In this document: piece by piece, positions 34,559-45,124 of the stretch
Position numbering within the stretch: position 1 is the first letter of the stretch
How the letters are laid out: each line of letters opens with the position of its first letter
The notes under the pieces: model-generated
Databases searched by the model: none
Seen by the model: only the letters and a program-made list of their open reading frames with translations
What the model was told of the DNA's origin: nothing
Assembly: GCA_963825335.1 (NCBI GenBank)
Contig: CAWGSP010000001.1
Span: forward strand, 372,001 to 436,000
Direction: 5' to 3'
Length of the DNA: 64,000 bases
DNA from: Methanobacterium_B sp963825335
Lineage (GTDB): Archaea; Methanobacteriota; Methanobacteria; Methanobacteriales; Methanobacteriaceae
Translations under genes and position numbers: made by a program

Positions 34559-35935
34559 ACGAAAATTAGTTTTAAGACTTTAGGAATTCCTTTAGCCATT
34601 ATAGCGTTTATTATAGTATTGGCAATTCCTTTTAAGGGATTACCGTATCCAGCTCATGCTGCTATTGGACTTTTGGTTTTTGCTATTATTATGTGGGCTA
34701 GTGAGGCTCAACATTTAGCAGTAACTTCAATAATGTTAATGTTTCTACAACCCTTGTTAGGGATAGATAGTTTCACACAAGCTGCAATTGGTTTTGCGAA
34801 TCCTATCATCTTCTTGATGATTGGAGGATTTATTTTGGCCGTTGCGATTGGTAAAAGTGGTCTTGCAAAACGTTTCACTTACTGGATGTTGCAGAAGGTT
34901 GGAACTACTCCAAGTATGAGTATTTTTGCGGCTGTTTTTTCCACAGGTCTTTTATCGGCTTGGATTGAAAATGTTGTTGCGTTTGCAATGTTGTTACCTA
35001 TTATCAAGACAATCATACCATTGTTTGGTATTAATGATGCAGAGAAGGGTAACAGTAATTTTGCAAAGGCAATGGTGTTAGGTGCTTCATACGGTTCATT
35101 AGCCGGTGGTTTTGGTACAGAAATTGGTACTGCACCGAACCTGATGGCCGCAGCATACACACACCTTCCATTTGTTAACTGGATGGTTTTTGGATTCCCT
35201 CTAGCCATTATTATGTTATTTGTAACATGGCAATTGTTACAAAGGGTCTTCCCACCAGAAGTTGAAGGTGTCGTAGGTGGACACGAAACATTGACCAATG
35301 CAATGAGTGTAATGGGTACCATTACCCGACAAGAAAAAATTACAGCAGCAATACTATTCTTCACAATCGGTTTATGGGTCACAACTGGAATAACTGGTAT
35401 TGACAGTTACTCTGTTGCATTGATTGGTGCTGCACTGTACTTTGTCAGTGGTGTTATTGACTGGAAAGATGCCCAAGAAGGCGTTGATTGGGGACTTATA
35501 ATATTCTTCGGTGGAGCATTATCCATGGGAGCAGCACTACTGCATACAGGAGCCGCTGCATATATTATAACCCACTTGATCGGTGCACTGGGTACTCATG
35601 TATCTACAATAACCATCATGCTCTTGCTGATGATCATAGCTGTGATCTTCACACAAGTTATGTCTAACATTGCATTAGCCGCAATATTAGTACCTCTAGC
35701 TGTTACCCTTGCTGCTGCTCAGGGCCAGCCTATTGGTATTTATGCTGTGCCGGTTGCTATTTCATGTTCTTTATCGTTCATGTTCCCAATGGCAGATCCA
35801 ACAGTTGCAATGGCATATGGTACTGGTTACGTGAACATCAAGGAAATATTGAAAGCGGGAATTCCAATGGTAGTCGTTGGAATCATTATTACAATAATAA
35901 TAATGCTAACACTCGCAAAACCATTCCTAGGATAA
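34559..35935 (+). CDS. DASS-family anion:sodium symporter (SLC13 type), ACG start likely
   Basis: Divalent anion:Na+ symporter family, about 458 residues with 11-12 membrane segments. Family loops are visible: SAWIENVVAFAMLLPI near residue 125 and AGGFGTEIGTAPNLMAAA near residue 180, which match the two SNT-like sodium and substrate loops, and the inverted-repeat counterparts MSNIALAAILVPLAV and FMFPMADPTVAMAYG near the end. The first membrane helix (FKTLGIPLAIIAFIIVLAIPF) begins before any canonical start. AGGAGG at 34545-34550 is eight bases before an in-frame ACG at 34559. So translation probably starts at this ACG; TTG at 34619 would remove the helix. Substrate may be sulfate or a dicarboxylate. 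Confidence 0.85.
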   Translation, partial: TKISFKTLGIPLAIIAFIIVLAIPFKGLPYPAHAAIGLLVFAIIMWASEAQHLAVTSIMLMFLQPLLGIDSFTQAAIGFANPIIFLMIGGFILAVAIGKSGLAKRFTYWMLQKVGTTPSMSIFAAVFSTGLLSAWIENVVAFAMLLPIIKTIIPLFGINDAEKGNSNFAKAMVLGASYGSLAGGFGTEIGTAPNLMAAAYTHLPFVNWMVFGFPLAIIMLFVTWQLLQRVFPPEVEGVVGGHETLTNAMSVMGTITRQEKITAAILFFTIGLWVTTGITGIDSYSVALIGAALYFVSGVIDWKDAQEGVDWGLIIFFGGALSMGAALLHTGAAAYIITHLIGALGTHVSTITIMLLLMIIAVIFTQVMSNIALAAILVPLAVTLAAAQGQPIGIYAVPVAISCSLSFMFPMADPTVAMAYGTGYVNIKEILKAGIPMVVVGIIITIIIMLTLAKPFLG

Positions 35936-36047
35936 CCACAACCATTTTCAAGTAAAACAAAAACAAATTTGCAGAATAAAATTCTACAATTTATTTTTTT
36001 TAAATCATATATCAATTTATAGTTAATAAACCATATGGAGGAATCTA

Positions 36048-36491
36048 ATGCAAAAAATACTACTACCAACAGATGGTTCTGAAAATGCAGAGAGAGCCGG
36101 AGAACACGCCATATCTCTTGCAGATATGAACGGAGCTGATATAGTCGTACTATATGTTATTGACACCTATTACTTAGATTCGGTATTTTTACCAGAGGTA
36201 AGGGAAAGCTTAGATAAAGAGTTAAGAGCAGATGGACAAAGGGCCGTGGACAAATTTAAAGCGAATCTCGAAGAAAGTCAATGCAATGGCATGTGCAAAA
36301 ATGTGAAATTCAAAGTTATTCTTAAAGAAGGAAAACCTGCAGACGTAATTCTCAAAACCATAGATGAAGAGGGAATAGACCAAGTAATCATGGGAAAGTC
36401 GGGTAAACATGGCTTAGAAAAATTTTTACTGGGACAAACAACTGCTCGAGTTGTTAGAGAAGCTAAAGTACCAGTAAATGTTATATCCTAA
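36048..36491 (+). CDS. Universal stress protein A-like
   Basis: UspA-family protein of 147 residues. The start MQKILLPTDGSENAERAGEHA and the ATP-type motif GKSGKHGLEKFLLGQTTARVV near residue 113 show the nucleotide-binding subclass; VPVNVIS is the usual end. A GGAGG site precedes the ATG. It follows the DASS transporter by 110 bases, an association frequent for UspA proteins that regulate transporters by direct contact, though this is an inference here. It acts as a dimer in the cytoplasm. Confidence 0.94.
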   Translation: MQKILLPTDGSENAERAGEHAISLADMNGADIVVLYVIDTYYLDSVFLPEVRESLDKELRADGQRAVDKFKANLEESQCNGMCKNVKFKVILKEGKPADVILKTIDEEGIDQVIMGKSGKHGLEKFLLGQTTARVVREAKVPVNVIS

Positions 36492-36604
36492 AAAAAAATG
36501 AACGTATATAATATTTTTTTAATTTTTTTTGAATTATTAATTATTTTAGACTATAATCTCAAACATCGAAATATTCCAGGTATCTAAATAAATATTTTAC
36601 TTCT

Positions 36605-38470
<1,866 letters not shown>

Positions 38471-38844
38471 TTTATGATAAGTAATTTTTGTGGATCATGA
38501 GTTGATGGTTTGCATTAATAGTTTGATCCTACCGAAATAACAGCTTCTAGCTGAGTCAACCATACCATTTTTAATGATAATTTCAATCTCAAATTTACCA
38601 CAAAAATTTCGGTGTTTAGGAATGCCATGTTAAGTGACTGTAACAGTGCAGATTGGGGAAACCTTGCTGAAAAGATGGTGTTTCCAGTACTGCTTGCAGA
38701 CTCGAATGACTGACTGCGATCATTTCATCAGTATTCAACATGGACTCGACCGTGAAAAGATTTGTTGGCTTACTGATCCCTTTAACTAATAAATAATATC
38801 TTCGATTGTAATAGAATAATGATTTTATAAAATTAAGCAGCTAT
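38471..38844. other. Gap with possible coding debris
   Basis: About 370 bases upstream of the PAS gene. Two short forward frames follow one another: 38627-38713 (28 codons, with NLAEKMVFPVLLADS, after AGGA) and 38706-38789 (27 codons, with FISIQHGLDREKICWLTDPF). Their overlap by a few bases in different frames looks like a decayed gene, but the family is not recognised. The base composition here is less AT-rich than in nearby gaps. Confidence 0.35.
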
Positions 38845-39282
38845 TTAATCTGATATTTCCATTTTTTTGATAAAAAACAAACATTTAAGGGACCAACCGC
38901 ATTTCCCGCATATCTCTAATATATCATCATTTTTTAGGTCATTATTTATTGAATTGACAGCATTTTCAAAGGAATAAATCTCATTTTCAGTTAAAGAAAC
39001 CCTATTTATTACTGTTTGATCGAGTTTCTCGATGCTTGAACTATCTGAATCACGGTTGCATTGGTGTTCAATTTCGTGTGGACAATGTGAACATAATTCA
39101 TCGTTTCCAATTATAATTTGGAGTGTATTTTTTGGATTTAAAAAAAAATAATTAAATATATCTTTCATGTGTTCTTCGAAACATCTATCGTAACCGTATC
39201 CCTGAAATCCTTGGATACATAATAAATGATGGGCTCTGATCCGAATAGGATCAAAGCATCCTCCCGTTTCCTGAGTTGCCAA
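38845..39282 (-). CDS. DUF1284 family cysteine-rich protein
   Basis: DUF1284 proteins of unknown function are thought to bind iron-sulfur or zinc. The conserved block IRIRAHHLLCIQGFQGYGY is near the start and cysteines follow in CSHCPHE, QCNR and the end CGKCGWSLKC. The start is uncertain. I take the TTG at 39282 because GGAGAG lies seven to eight bases upstream, whereas the ATG at 39297 has no site. Either start overlaps the end of bioY, so the two genes are translationally coupled. Confidence 0.8.
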   Translation of the reverse strand: MATQETGGCFDPIRIRAHHLLCIQGFQGYGYDRCFEEHMKDIFNYFFLNPKNTLQIIIGNDELCSHCPHEIEHQCNRDSDSSSIEKLDQTVINRVSLTENEIYSFENAVNSINNDLKNDDILEICGKCGWSLKCLFFIKKMEISD

Positions 39283-39916
39283 TCTGGTTCTCTCCATTGT
39301 TATACGGTTCTTTAGGTATTATTGCTTTAGCTATGCCTGCAGCTCCCGCTAATTTTATCAAGTCCCCTATTAGGAATGGTAGCAATCCCATAACCAATAA
39401 TGTCCATATTCCAGGTACCGATCCCTTCACCATGTATAACCATGCGCCCAACACTAACAATCCAGGAACATAGATCAAGAAGAAATTTGCAAACAACAAT
39501 AAAGCCAACATTGGCATGAAACTGCGGGCGTTAACATATTTATCTGCGAAATAACCCATAAACAAGGCCGCCAGTATAAACCCGATTAGATATCCCCCAG
39601 TAGCTCCAAAAAGAATACTAAAACCACCAGTCATCCCAGTAAACCATGGTACACCCACGAGTCCAATTATCAGGTACAATGCCATGCTTATTCCGCCCCA
39701 ATATCTACCGAGTACTAAACCCGCAAACAAAACTGCTAATGTTTGGCCAGTAACAGGGATTGGTGTCCATGGTAAAGGAATAACAATTTGAGCCAGTAAC
39801 CCGGTTATGCATGCCATGAAAAATGCCATTACAACTTTGTTGGCAGTTGAAGTTTCTGATCGCCATTTGAATAGCGATAATCTTTTTTCAAAATAATTAT
39901 CAATTGTTATCTCCAT
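39251..39916 (-). CDS. bioY: Biotin transporter BioY
   Basis: BioY is the substrate-binding membrane component of ECF biotin transporters. The 221-residue protein has six membrane segments and the family loops PLPWTPIPVTGQTLAVLFAG near residue 47, GRYWGG, and GATGGYLIGFILAA near residue 104. The C-terminal tail is hydrophilic (NNGENQIGNSGNGRML). The energising BioM/BioN pair is not in the window, so it may share a common ECF module or work alone. GGAGG lies before the ATG. A perfect 18-bp palindrome sits 65 bases upstream and may control it. Confidence 0.94.
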   Translation of the reverse strand: MEITIDNYFEKRLSLFKWRSETSTANKVVMAFFMACITGLLAQIVIPLPWTPIPVTGQTLAVLFAGLVLGRYWGGISMALYLIIGLVGVPWFTGMTGGFSILFGATGGYLIGFILAALFMGYFADKYVNARSFMPMLALLLFANFFLIYVPGLLVLGAWLYMVKGSVPGIWTLLVMGLLPFLIGDLIKLAGAAGIAKAIIPKEPYNNGENQIGNSGNGRML

Positions 39917-39980
39917 TGATTATTCCTCCAACATTATATTACTTAAATAAATTGAATAAAACTTGATGATAGATTATTTA

Positions 39981-39998
39981 AATCTATTATAATAGATT
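39981..39998. promoter_or_regulatory. Perfect 18-bp palindrome upstream of bioY
   Basis: The sequence aatctattataatagatt is exactly symmetric. A further agatt and aatct half-site pair precede it at about 39970-39985. It is 65 bases from the bioY start in the only regulatory space of that transcription unit. A biotin-linked repressor operator is the natural reading, but unproven. Confidence 0.5.
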
Positions 39999-40127
39999 CA
40001 TACGAATATAATCGTTTAAATTGACATAAGAATATTTATTTCCCTTAATTGAAATAATGATAGTTCCCCTTATTGAATAGATTAAGATGTCATAAATACT
40101 TTTCTTACAACACCATATAAATTAGCT

Positions 40128-41120
40128 TCAAACTAGTTTTGCCTTGTCATAAACATTTTTAAGCGTATGCATGTCCACACTGGTGTATATTTGTGTAGTG
40201 CTTAGGTTAGCATGCCCTAAAAGCTGCTGTATAGCCCTGATATCGACTCCATTTTTTAGCAGGTGAGTAGCGAAGGAATGTCTTAAAATATGTGGTGTTA
40301 CCCTCTTTTTTATTCCAGCAGCTGTTGCATAATCCTTGATCATCATCTGAATATATCGTGGTGTGAGATGGTAACCAGATCTGTTTACAAAAAGATAATC
40401 ACGATCATCACCCCGCTTCAATAGATAACCCTCGAGTAGTAGCTTAGTTTCTTCATCAAAAAGGACTATTCTATCTTTTTCACCCTTACCCCTAATTCTA
40501 AGGGTTCTGTCCCTCAAATCTACACTGTCTGTGTGTAATGTAACAAGCTCAGAAACCCTCAAACCTGAAGAGTAAAGTAATGCAAGAATAACCTTGTTTC
40601 TGAGTCTTAAAAATTCTGAGTGTTCCGATAAATTATCATCTTCTTTTCTATCCATTGCATTGATGAGTCTCATGACCTCATTCTCATTTAAAGATTTAGG
40701 AAGAGATTTAGTTCTTTTAGGAGTTTTTACTTCCCTCAAAACATCAATTTCACCAAACTCAAAAAATTTTTTCACCACAACAGTTACAAGGTAAATATAA
40801 TTCTGTGAAACATTTTTTTCGCGCTTTAAGAAGCGTATATAACGCTTAAATGCCCTTAAAACCAATCTTTCATCTCGAAGATCGTCCTCTTTCTTTAAAA
40901 ATCGATGAAAATTATTTATTATTGACCTATAAGTTTTAATAGTACTCTTTGAATAATTTCTTATTTCGAGTTCGATTAAATAATCTTCTATCATTTCTGG
41001 AAAATCATAGGCATCTAAAATGTTCATTCTATAAGAATCTGTTTCATCAGGTGCTTTCCTAGTCGAATGCGGTGAATTTTCTTCCTGATTTTTCCATTGT
41101 TGATTTGAGTAGGGAGTCAT
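40128..41120 (-). CDS. xerA: XerA-type tyrosine recombinase
   Basis: A 330-residue tyrosine recombinase of the archaeal XerA kind, which resolves chromosome dimers at dif-like sites. The N-terminal SAM-like domain (about residues 40-130) has YLIELEIRNYSKSTIKTYRS. The catalytic domain has the first Arg in LYSSGLRVSELV near 190, HILRHSFATHLL near 271, GHANLSTTQIYT near 297 with the nucleophilic Tyr in TQIYTSV. All residues of the RKHRHY set look present. There are no phage or plasmid genes nearby, so a housekeeping role is likely. Confidence 0.92.
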   Translation of the reverse strand: MTPYSNQQWKNQEENSPHSTRKAPDETDSYRMNILDAYDFPEMIEDYLIELEIRNYSKSTIKTYRSIINNFHRFLKKEDDLRDERLVLRAFKRYIRFLKREKNVSQNYIYLVTVVVKKFFEFGEIDVLREVKTPKRTKSLPKSLNENEVMRLINAMDRKEDDNLSEHSEFLRLRNKVILALLYSSGLRVSELVTLHTDSVDLRDRTLRIRGKGEKDRIVLFDEETKLLLEGYLLKRGDDRDYLFVNRSGYHLTPRYIQMMIKDYATAAGIKKRVTPHILRHSFATHLLKNGVDIRAIQQLLGHANLSTTQIYTSVDMHTLKNVYDKAKLV

Positions 41121-41210
41121 GTTTTCATCGATTTAAACATTGCATTGGTTAGTTTTTAATATTTCTGTATAGTTTGTCAGTCATATTTATGTATTACGTA
41201 AGTTTGAGTT

Positions 41211-42722
41211 CTACAAGTAACTACGATTAACATTTTCGTTTAAATTATGATTTTTGTCGTTACCAAGATGCTGTGAACTCGATAAATCCTTATTTAATGC
41301 ATTTTCAAATGAATCGTATCTTCTTATTATCTGGTCTTCGATAGAAATTGCATTTTCTATGGCAAATACCATGTGTTTATTTTCTATCAGATCACTACCC
41401 TCCATGACCGCCATATCTCCAGCCATTCGGACTACCCCACCAAGATCTCTTAATCTAAGAGTTAATGAGTCATTTTGATCATCTATCACCCTTGCCCTTC
41501 TCCTTGCTTCATCAATCAATAATTTTACAGCAGATTTTGTAGCGTGGGGTATTTTACCATCCATTTTAATTTCTTGGGCTATAAATTGGGCTATTTTAGA
41601 CTGATTTGCGTCAGTATCAGGCATAGTTGTCCTCATAAGTATCTCATATCCTTCTCCCTGAATTCTAGAACGCAGTGGAGGCAGTATATACTGAACATCC
41701 CTTATGTTACAGGCCGCAATGAAAATAAAATCACATGGAACATTATCAACCTTCACCGAACTACCAGCACTCTGCGGATTTCGCCCTACTATTGGGAATA
41801 CCTTGTCCTGCATTGCACTCAATATGTAACGTTGTAGTGGGGCTATGTGTACTATTTCATCTATGAAAAGTACTCCTTCATGTGCTTCATGAATTGCACC
41901 AGGTACAACGCGTTCATATGGTTGTGTTCCCAGATCAGGATGGCCCCCATATGGATCGTGTCGTACATCACCCAATAGTTCTGTTTCACTTGCGCCTGTT
42001 GCTTGAATGAAGATTTTCCTATCGAGTGGTACTATGACATTTTTAGGTTTTTCTTCGACCAGTTCTCTCCGTTTTTCTAATGCATGCTGATCAAGTATTT
42101 TAATGTTTTCCCCATCGACACGTTCATAGATAACTACTTCTTCCCTTCCATTTTTCAATCTAGTTGTTGTAACCCTATCTTGAGGTATGTTTACCGAACC
42201 TTCATTCATTTCAAACATGCCCAGAAGGTCACCAAGGTGTTTTCTCCTTGCGTTTATGTGAGAGTATTTGTCAGACCCACAGTTGGGGCATATGCTTTGA
42301 TATGCGTTATTATAACTTCCACAGTTAACACATCTAAAACCCAGCCTGTCTGCAACAGCTTCAGGTACATCTTCAGGATCTACAAGTTCGCCTTCGGCAC
42401 GTTCAAGATCCTTCTTCTCATTCTCCATTTCTTTCCTTGTTTTAAGTTCTACAAATGGCCTTTCAGGTCTTTCTGGATTGTGAACCACGGTAATTTCTTC
42501 ATTTGGTTCTGTTAGGTGGAATGATATTGCCTGTGCTATCAATGATTTTCCTATACCAGGAGGACCAACTAACAAAAGATTCCTCCGCTGTTTAGCAGCT
42601 ATCTTTACGAATTTTATAATATCTTCATGCCCTATTACTCGTTCAAGGGGATCTTTAGGTATAATAATATCTTTTGTAGTTTCAATGTCTCCTAAAAATT
42701 CTTTTTTCATGTTCACATACAT
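41211..42722 (-). CDS. Lon-like AAA+ ATPase with zinc ribbon, no protease domain
   Basis: A 503-residue ATPase related to archaeal LonB. Walker A GPPGIGKS is at 53-60 and Walker B GVLFIDE near 283-289, followed by sensor and arginine-finger regions (IFIAACNIRD, LPPLRSRIQG). In LonB the space between the Walker motifs holds two membrane helices; here it carries instead a zinc ribbon CVNC-x10-CPNC at residues 131-148. The catalytic Ser/Lys protease domain is absent; the protein ends in an Asn/Ser-rich tail. It is therefore a remodeller, not a protease. GGAGGT precedes the ATG by seven bases. It lies between xerA and dnaG. Confidence 0.85.
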   Translation of the reverse strand: MYVNMKKEFLGDIETTKDIIIPKDPLERVIGHEDIIKFVKIAAKQRRNLLLVGPPGIGKSLIAQAISFHLTEPNEEITVVHNPERPERPFVELKTRKEMENEKKDLERAEGELVDPEDVPEAVADRLGFRCVNCGSYNNAYQSICPNCGSDKYSHINARRKHLGDLLGMFEMNEGSVNIPQDRVTTTRLKNGREEVVIYERVDGENIKILDQHALEKRRELVEEKPKNVIVPLDRKIFIQATGASETELLGDVRHDPYGGHPDLGTQPYERVVPGAIHEAHEGVLFIDEIVHIAPLQRYILSAMQDKVFPIVGRNPQSAGSSVKVDNVPCDFIFIAACNIRDVQYILPPLRSRIQGEGYEILMRTTMPDTDANQSKIAQFIAQEIKMDGKIPHATKSAVKLLIDEARRRARVIDDQNDSLTLRLRDLGGVVRMAGDMAVMEGSDLIENKHMVFAIENAISIEDQIIRRYDSFENALNKDLSSSQHLGNDKNHNLNENVNRSYL

Positions 42723-42844
42723 AAAAAATACCTCCAGGATTTAACATAAGAAATTAAAATCCTGAATGAATATATTACCTAATCGAATAAGTTCAAATAA
42801 AATATTAATTGCCCTCGAAAGGGCAGTCTGATAATTAATTTAAT

Positions 42845-43990
42845 TTATCTGGTCATAACCTTGATTGGACTCGGTTTTTTAACAACTTCGCTCATTCTAA
42901 CGGCCACTATATGTTTTAAGCCCTTTTCTTTGGCCATATCAATCAGCCTCTGACTGATAACTCCGTCAAACACAACCGCATAAGCACTGTTTTTAACATT
43001 TTTGAGTTCATCATAAAGATTCTCAACTTTAACCTCTTTTAAGATATTAAGAGCATCATCTAGAATTTCTCCATTCCCTGATCCTTCTAACTCTTTTAAT
43101 ATTCCCCTTAAAACTGTGTTTTTATCTGGGCCCTTTGGTTCAACCTTTTCGACTTTTATACCGACATCATGGTATATCTGTTCTACAGGAATTTTATCTC
43201 TTAAGGCAACCATTACTTCGTCTTTAGTGAGATCTTCAACTTCCTTCCCTCTAGGGGCCCTTGTGACATAGTCAACTTCCCCAACTTGAAGCAGTTCTTT
43301 TAATATTAAATCTCCACCCCTATCTCCATCAAGGAATGCTGTTACTGTTTTATGTTTCGTGATTTCTGCAACTGTTTTTGGAACGCTAACACCTTCAACA
43401 GCTAATGCATTTTTAACTCCATATCGCAGAAGATTTAATACATCAGCCCTTCCTTCAACAACAAGGATTGCATCTGATGAAATTACATTTGGTCCTGATG
43501 GAAGTTTTTCTTCACCGTATTCAACTATCTCATGAATACGCATTGCTTCCTTAACTTCCTCGATCATCTTTAGGCTTTCGGGAGTAACCTCTTCCATCAT
43601 TCCTTTGTAGAGCTCTTTTGCCCTGTCAACCACTTTTCGTCTTTTTACGGCTCGGACATCTTCAATCTTTGCAACTTGAATATATGCCTCACACGGCCCA
43701 ACACGATTGATGGTCTCGAGTGATGCTGCGAGTATGGCAGTTTCAACACGGTCTAGGCTGGAAGGTATTACAATTTCTCCCTTAGAACGCCCGGCTTTAG
43801 AATTGATGTTGACTTTTATTCTCCCAATTCTACCTGTTTTCTGTAATTCCCTTAAATCAAGGTCGTTGCTTAAAAGACCCTCAGTTTGTCCAAAGATTGC
43901 CCCCACAACATCGGGTTTTTCAACAATACCATTAGCATTAATTTGAGCGTGAATAAGATATTTAGTCGTACTTATTTCTTCTTTTCCCAT
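42845..43990 (-). CDS. dnaG: Archaeal DnaG primase
   Basis: Archaeal DnaG, 381 residues. The N-terminal domain has GQTEGLLSNDLDLRELQKTGRIGR near residue 30. The Toprim fold holds the catalytic ILVVEGRADVLNLL near residue 172, and VTAFLDGDRGGDL near 215 with two metal-binding Asp. In archaea DnaG associates with the exosome and has primase activity in some species. GGGAGG precedes the ATG. A second Toprim gene lies upstream on the same strand with a gap of 64 bases, so they form a probable operon. Confidence 0.95.
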   Translation of the reverse strand: MGKEEISTTKYLIHAQINANGIVEKPDVVGAIFGQTEGLLSNDLDLRELQKTGRIGRIKVNINSKAGRSKGEIVIPSSLDRVETAILAASLETINRVGPCEAYIQVAKIEDVRAVKRRKVVDRAKELYKGMMEEVTPESLKMIEEVKEAMRIHEIVEYGEEKLPSGPNVISSDAILVVEGRADVLNLLRYGVKNALAVEGVSVPKTVAEITKHKTVTAFLDGDRGGDLILKELLQVGEVDYVTRAPRGKEVEDLTKDEVMVALRDKIPVEQIYHDVGIKVEKVEPKGPDKNTVLRGILKELEGSGNGEILDDALNILKEVKVENLYDELKNVKNSAYAVVFDGVISQRLIDMAKEKGLKHIVAVRMSEVVKKPSPIKVMTR

Positions 43991-44054
43991 TTTTGGGCCT
44001 CCCTATTTGTATAGATACTTGTAAAGGATATTGGTAATATCATGCCATGTGGCA

Positions 44055-44495
44055 TCAGTATCTGAAACAGAAATGCTGATGATAGTAACTACCGTTAACA
44101 TCATTCGGGCATTGTTCGAGTTCTAAGTATTTAATGTGTCTTGGAAGGCTCTCAATATCCTTGATATATTTCCTGGTCATGCCCATGATCTTTTTCCTTA
44201 AATCAAGGTTTGGGTATGCACCAAGACTTTGAATATCTTGTGCAAGTCTTTTAGCAAGTTCTTCGCCTTTTTTATCAAAGTCTGTTAATATTATAACCTT
44301 TGAAGATGACTCTGTTGCCATCTCGACAATTTCGAATAGTTTAAAACCTGAACCTGAGACCTGAATAAATTTGCCCCTAATACCAAGGGTTTTTAAAGCA
44401 TTTTCATCTTTTTTACCTTCGATTAGTATTGGAATTCCCTGCTCCGCGCAGATCTTGAGATCCTCTATGATGCAACACAATTTTTTAAAACTCAT
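44055..44495 (-). CDS. Small Toprim-domain protein
   Basis: A 146-residue protein that is essentially a Toprim domain. The Glu motif is ILIEGKKDENALKTLG near residue 23 and the DxD-like motif is VIILTDFDKKGEELAKRL near residue 69, followed by DIESLPRHIKYLE. It resembles RNase M5-like and Toprim nucleases of archaea. It is upstream of dnaG, so may be cotranscribed with it; a role in nucleic acid cleavage or topology is suggested but not shown. Several cysteines at the N-terminus and the tail (CPNDVNGSYYHQHFC) could bind metal. Confidence 0.85.
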   Translation of the reverse strand: MSFKKLCCIIEDLKICAEQGIPILIEGKKDENALKTLGIRGKFIQVSGSGFKLFEIVEMATESSSKVIILTDFDKKGEELAKRLAQDIQSLGAYPNLDLRKKIMGMTRKYIKDIESLPRHIKYLELEQCPNDVNGSYYHQHFCFRY

Positions 44496-44828
44496 TTGTT
44501 AGCCTTTTTATGATGTTTGAATAAGTATCTACAAAATAATATAACTAATCTAATATATAAAATTGAAGTAATGAAGAAATAGAAATTTCCTGAATAGTTA
44601 ATTGTCTAAATTATTGAATGAGCAATATAAATCAATAGTTAATATATTCAGACAAAAATGATGTAATCTGAAGTCATTGCCCCTCATTTAATTTCTTAAA
44701 TAAGATTTGTAATTACTCATCGGTTTTATGTTAAAGTTTAATAAATTGATCAAAGACTTATAATATTACAATTTACTATAATACATTAAATTAAAAACAA
44801 TAAATAAAAAAATTAGGAGATATGAAAA
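44496..44828. promoter_or_regulatory. Divergent intergenic region
   Basis: About 330 bases of AT-rich DNA between the divergent Toprim and DUF211 genes. The segment near 44760-44790 contains several TATA-like runs (for example attataataca types) suitable as a promoter for the DUF211 gene. I see no operator, riboswitch or RNA gene. Confidence 0.3.
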
Positions 44829-45119
44829 GTGCCAAAAGGCCTGATAAGAATAGTTCTGGATATATTAAAACCTCACGAACCAATAATACCTGCATTTGCA
44901 ATATATTTAAGCGAAATTCAAGGAGTTGAAGGGGTTAACATAACATTGATGGAAATAGATAAGGAAACAGAAAATATCAAAGTTACAATGCAGGGAGATG
45001 ACCTCAACTTTGAAGAAATTTCCAAAGCAATAGAGGAATATGGGGGATCCATCCACAGCGTTGACGAAGTAGTTGCTGGAAGAACTCTCATTGAAGAAGT
45101 TACAACACCACAGGACTGA
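44829..45119 (+). CDS. DUF211 family protein
   Basis: A 96-residue protein of the DUF211 family, a small ferredoxin-like fold of unknown function found almost only in archaea. Motifs IRIVLDILKPHEP at the start, VEGVNITLMEIDKETENIKVT in the middle and GGSIHSVDEVVAG at the end match the family. The start is GTG with AGGAGATATG eight to ten bases upstream. The next gene starts five bases after its stop, so the pair is an operon. Confidence 0.9.
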   Translation: MPKGLIRIVLDILKPHEPIIPAFAIYLSEIQGVEGVNITLMEIDKETENIKVTMQGDDLNFEEISKAIEEYGGSIHSVDEVVAGRTLIEEVTTPQD

Positions 45120-45124
45120 TAAAA

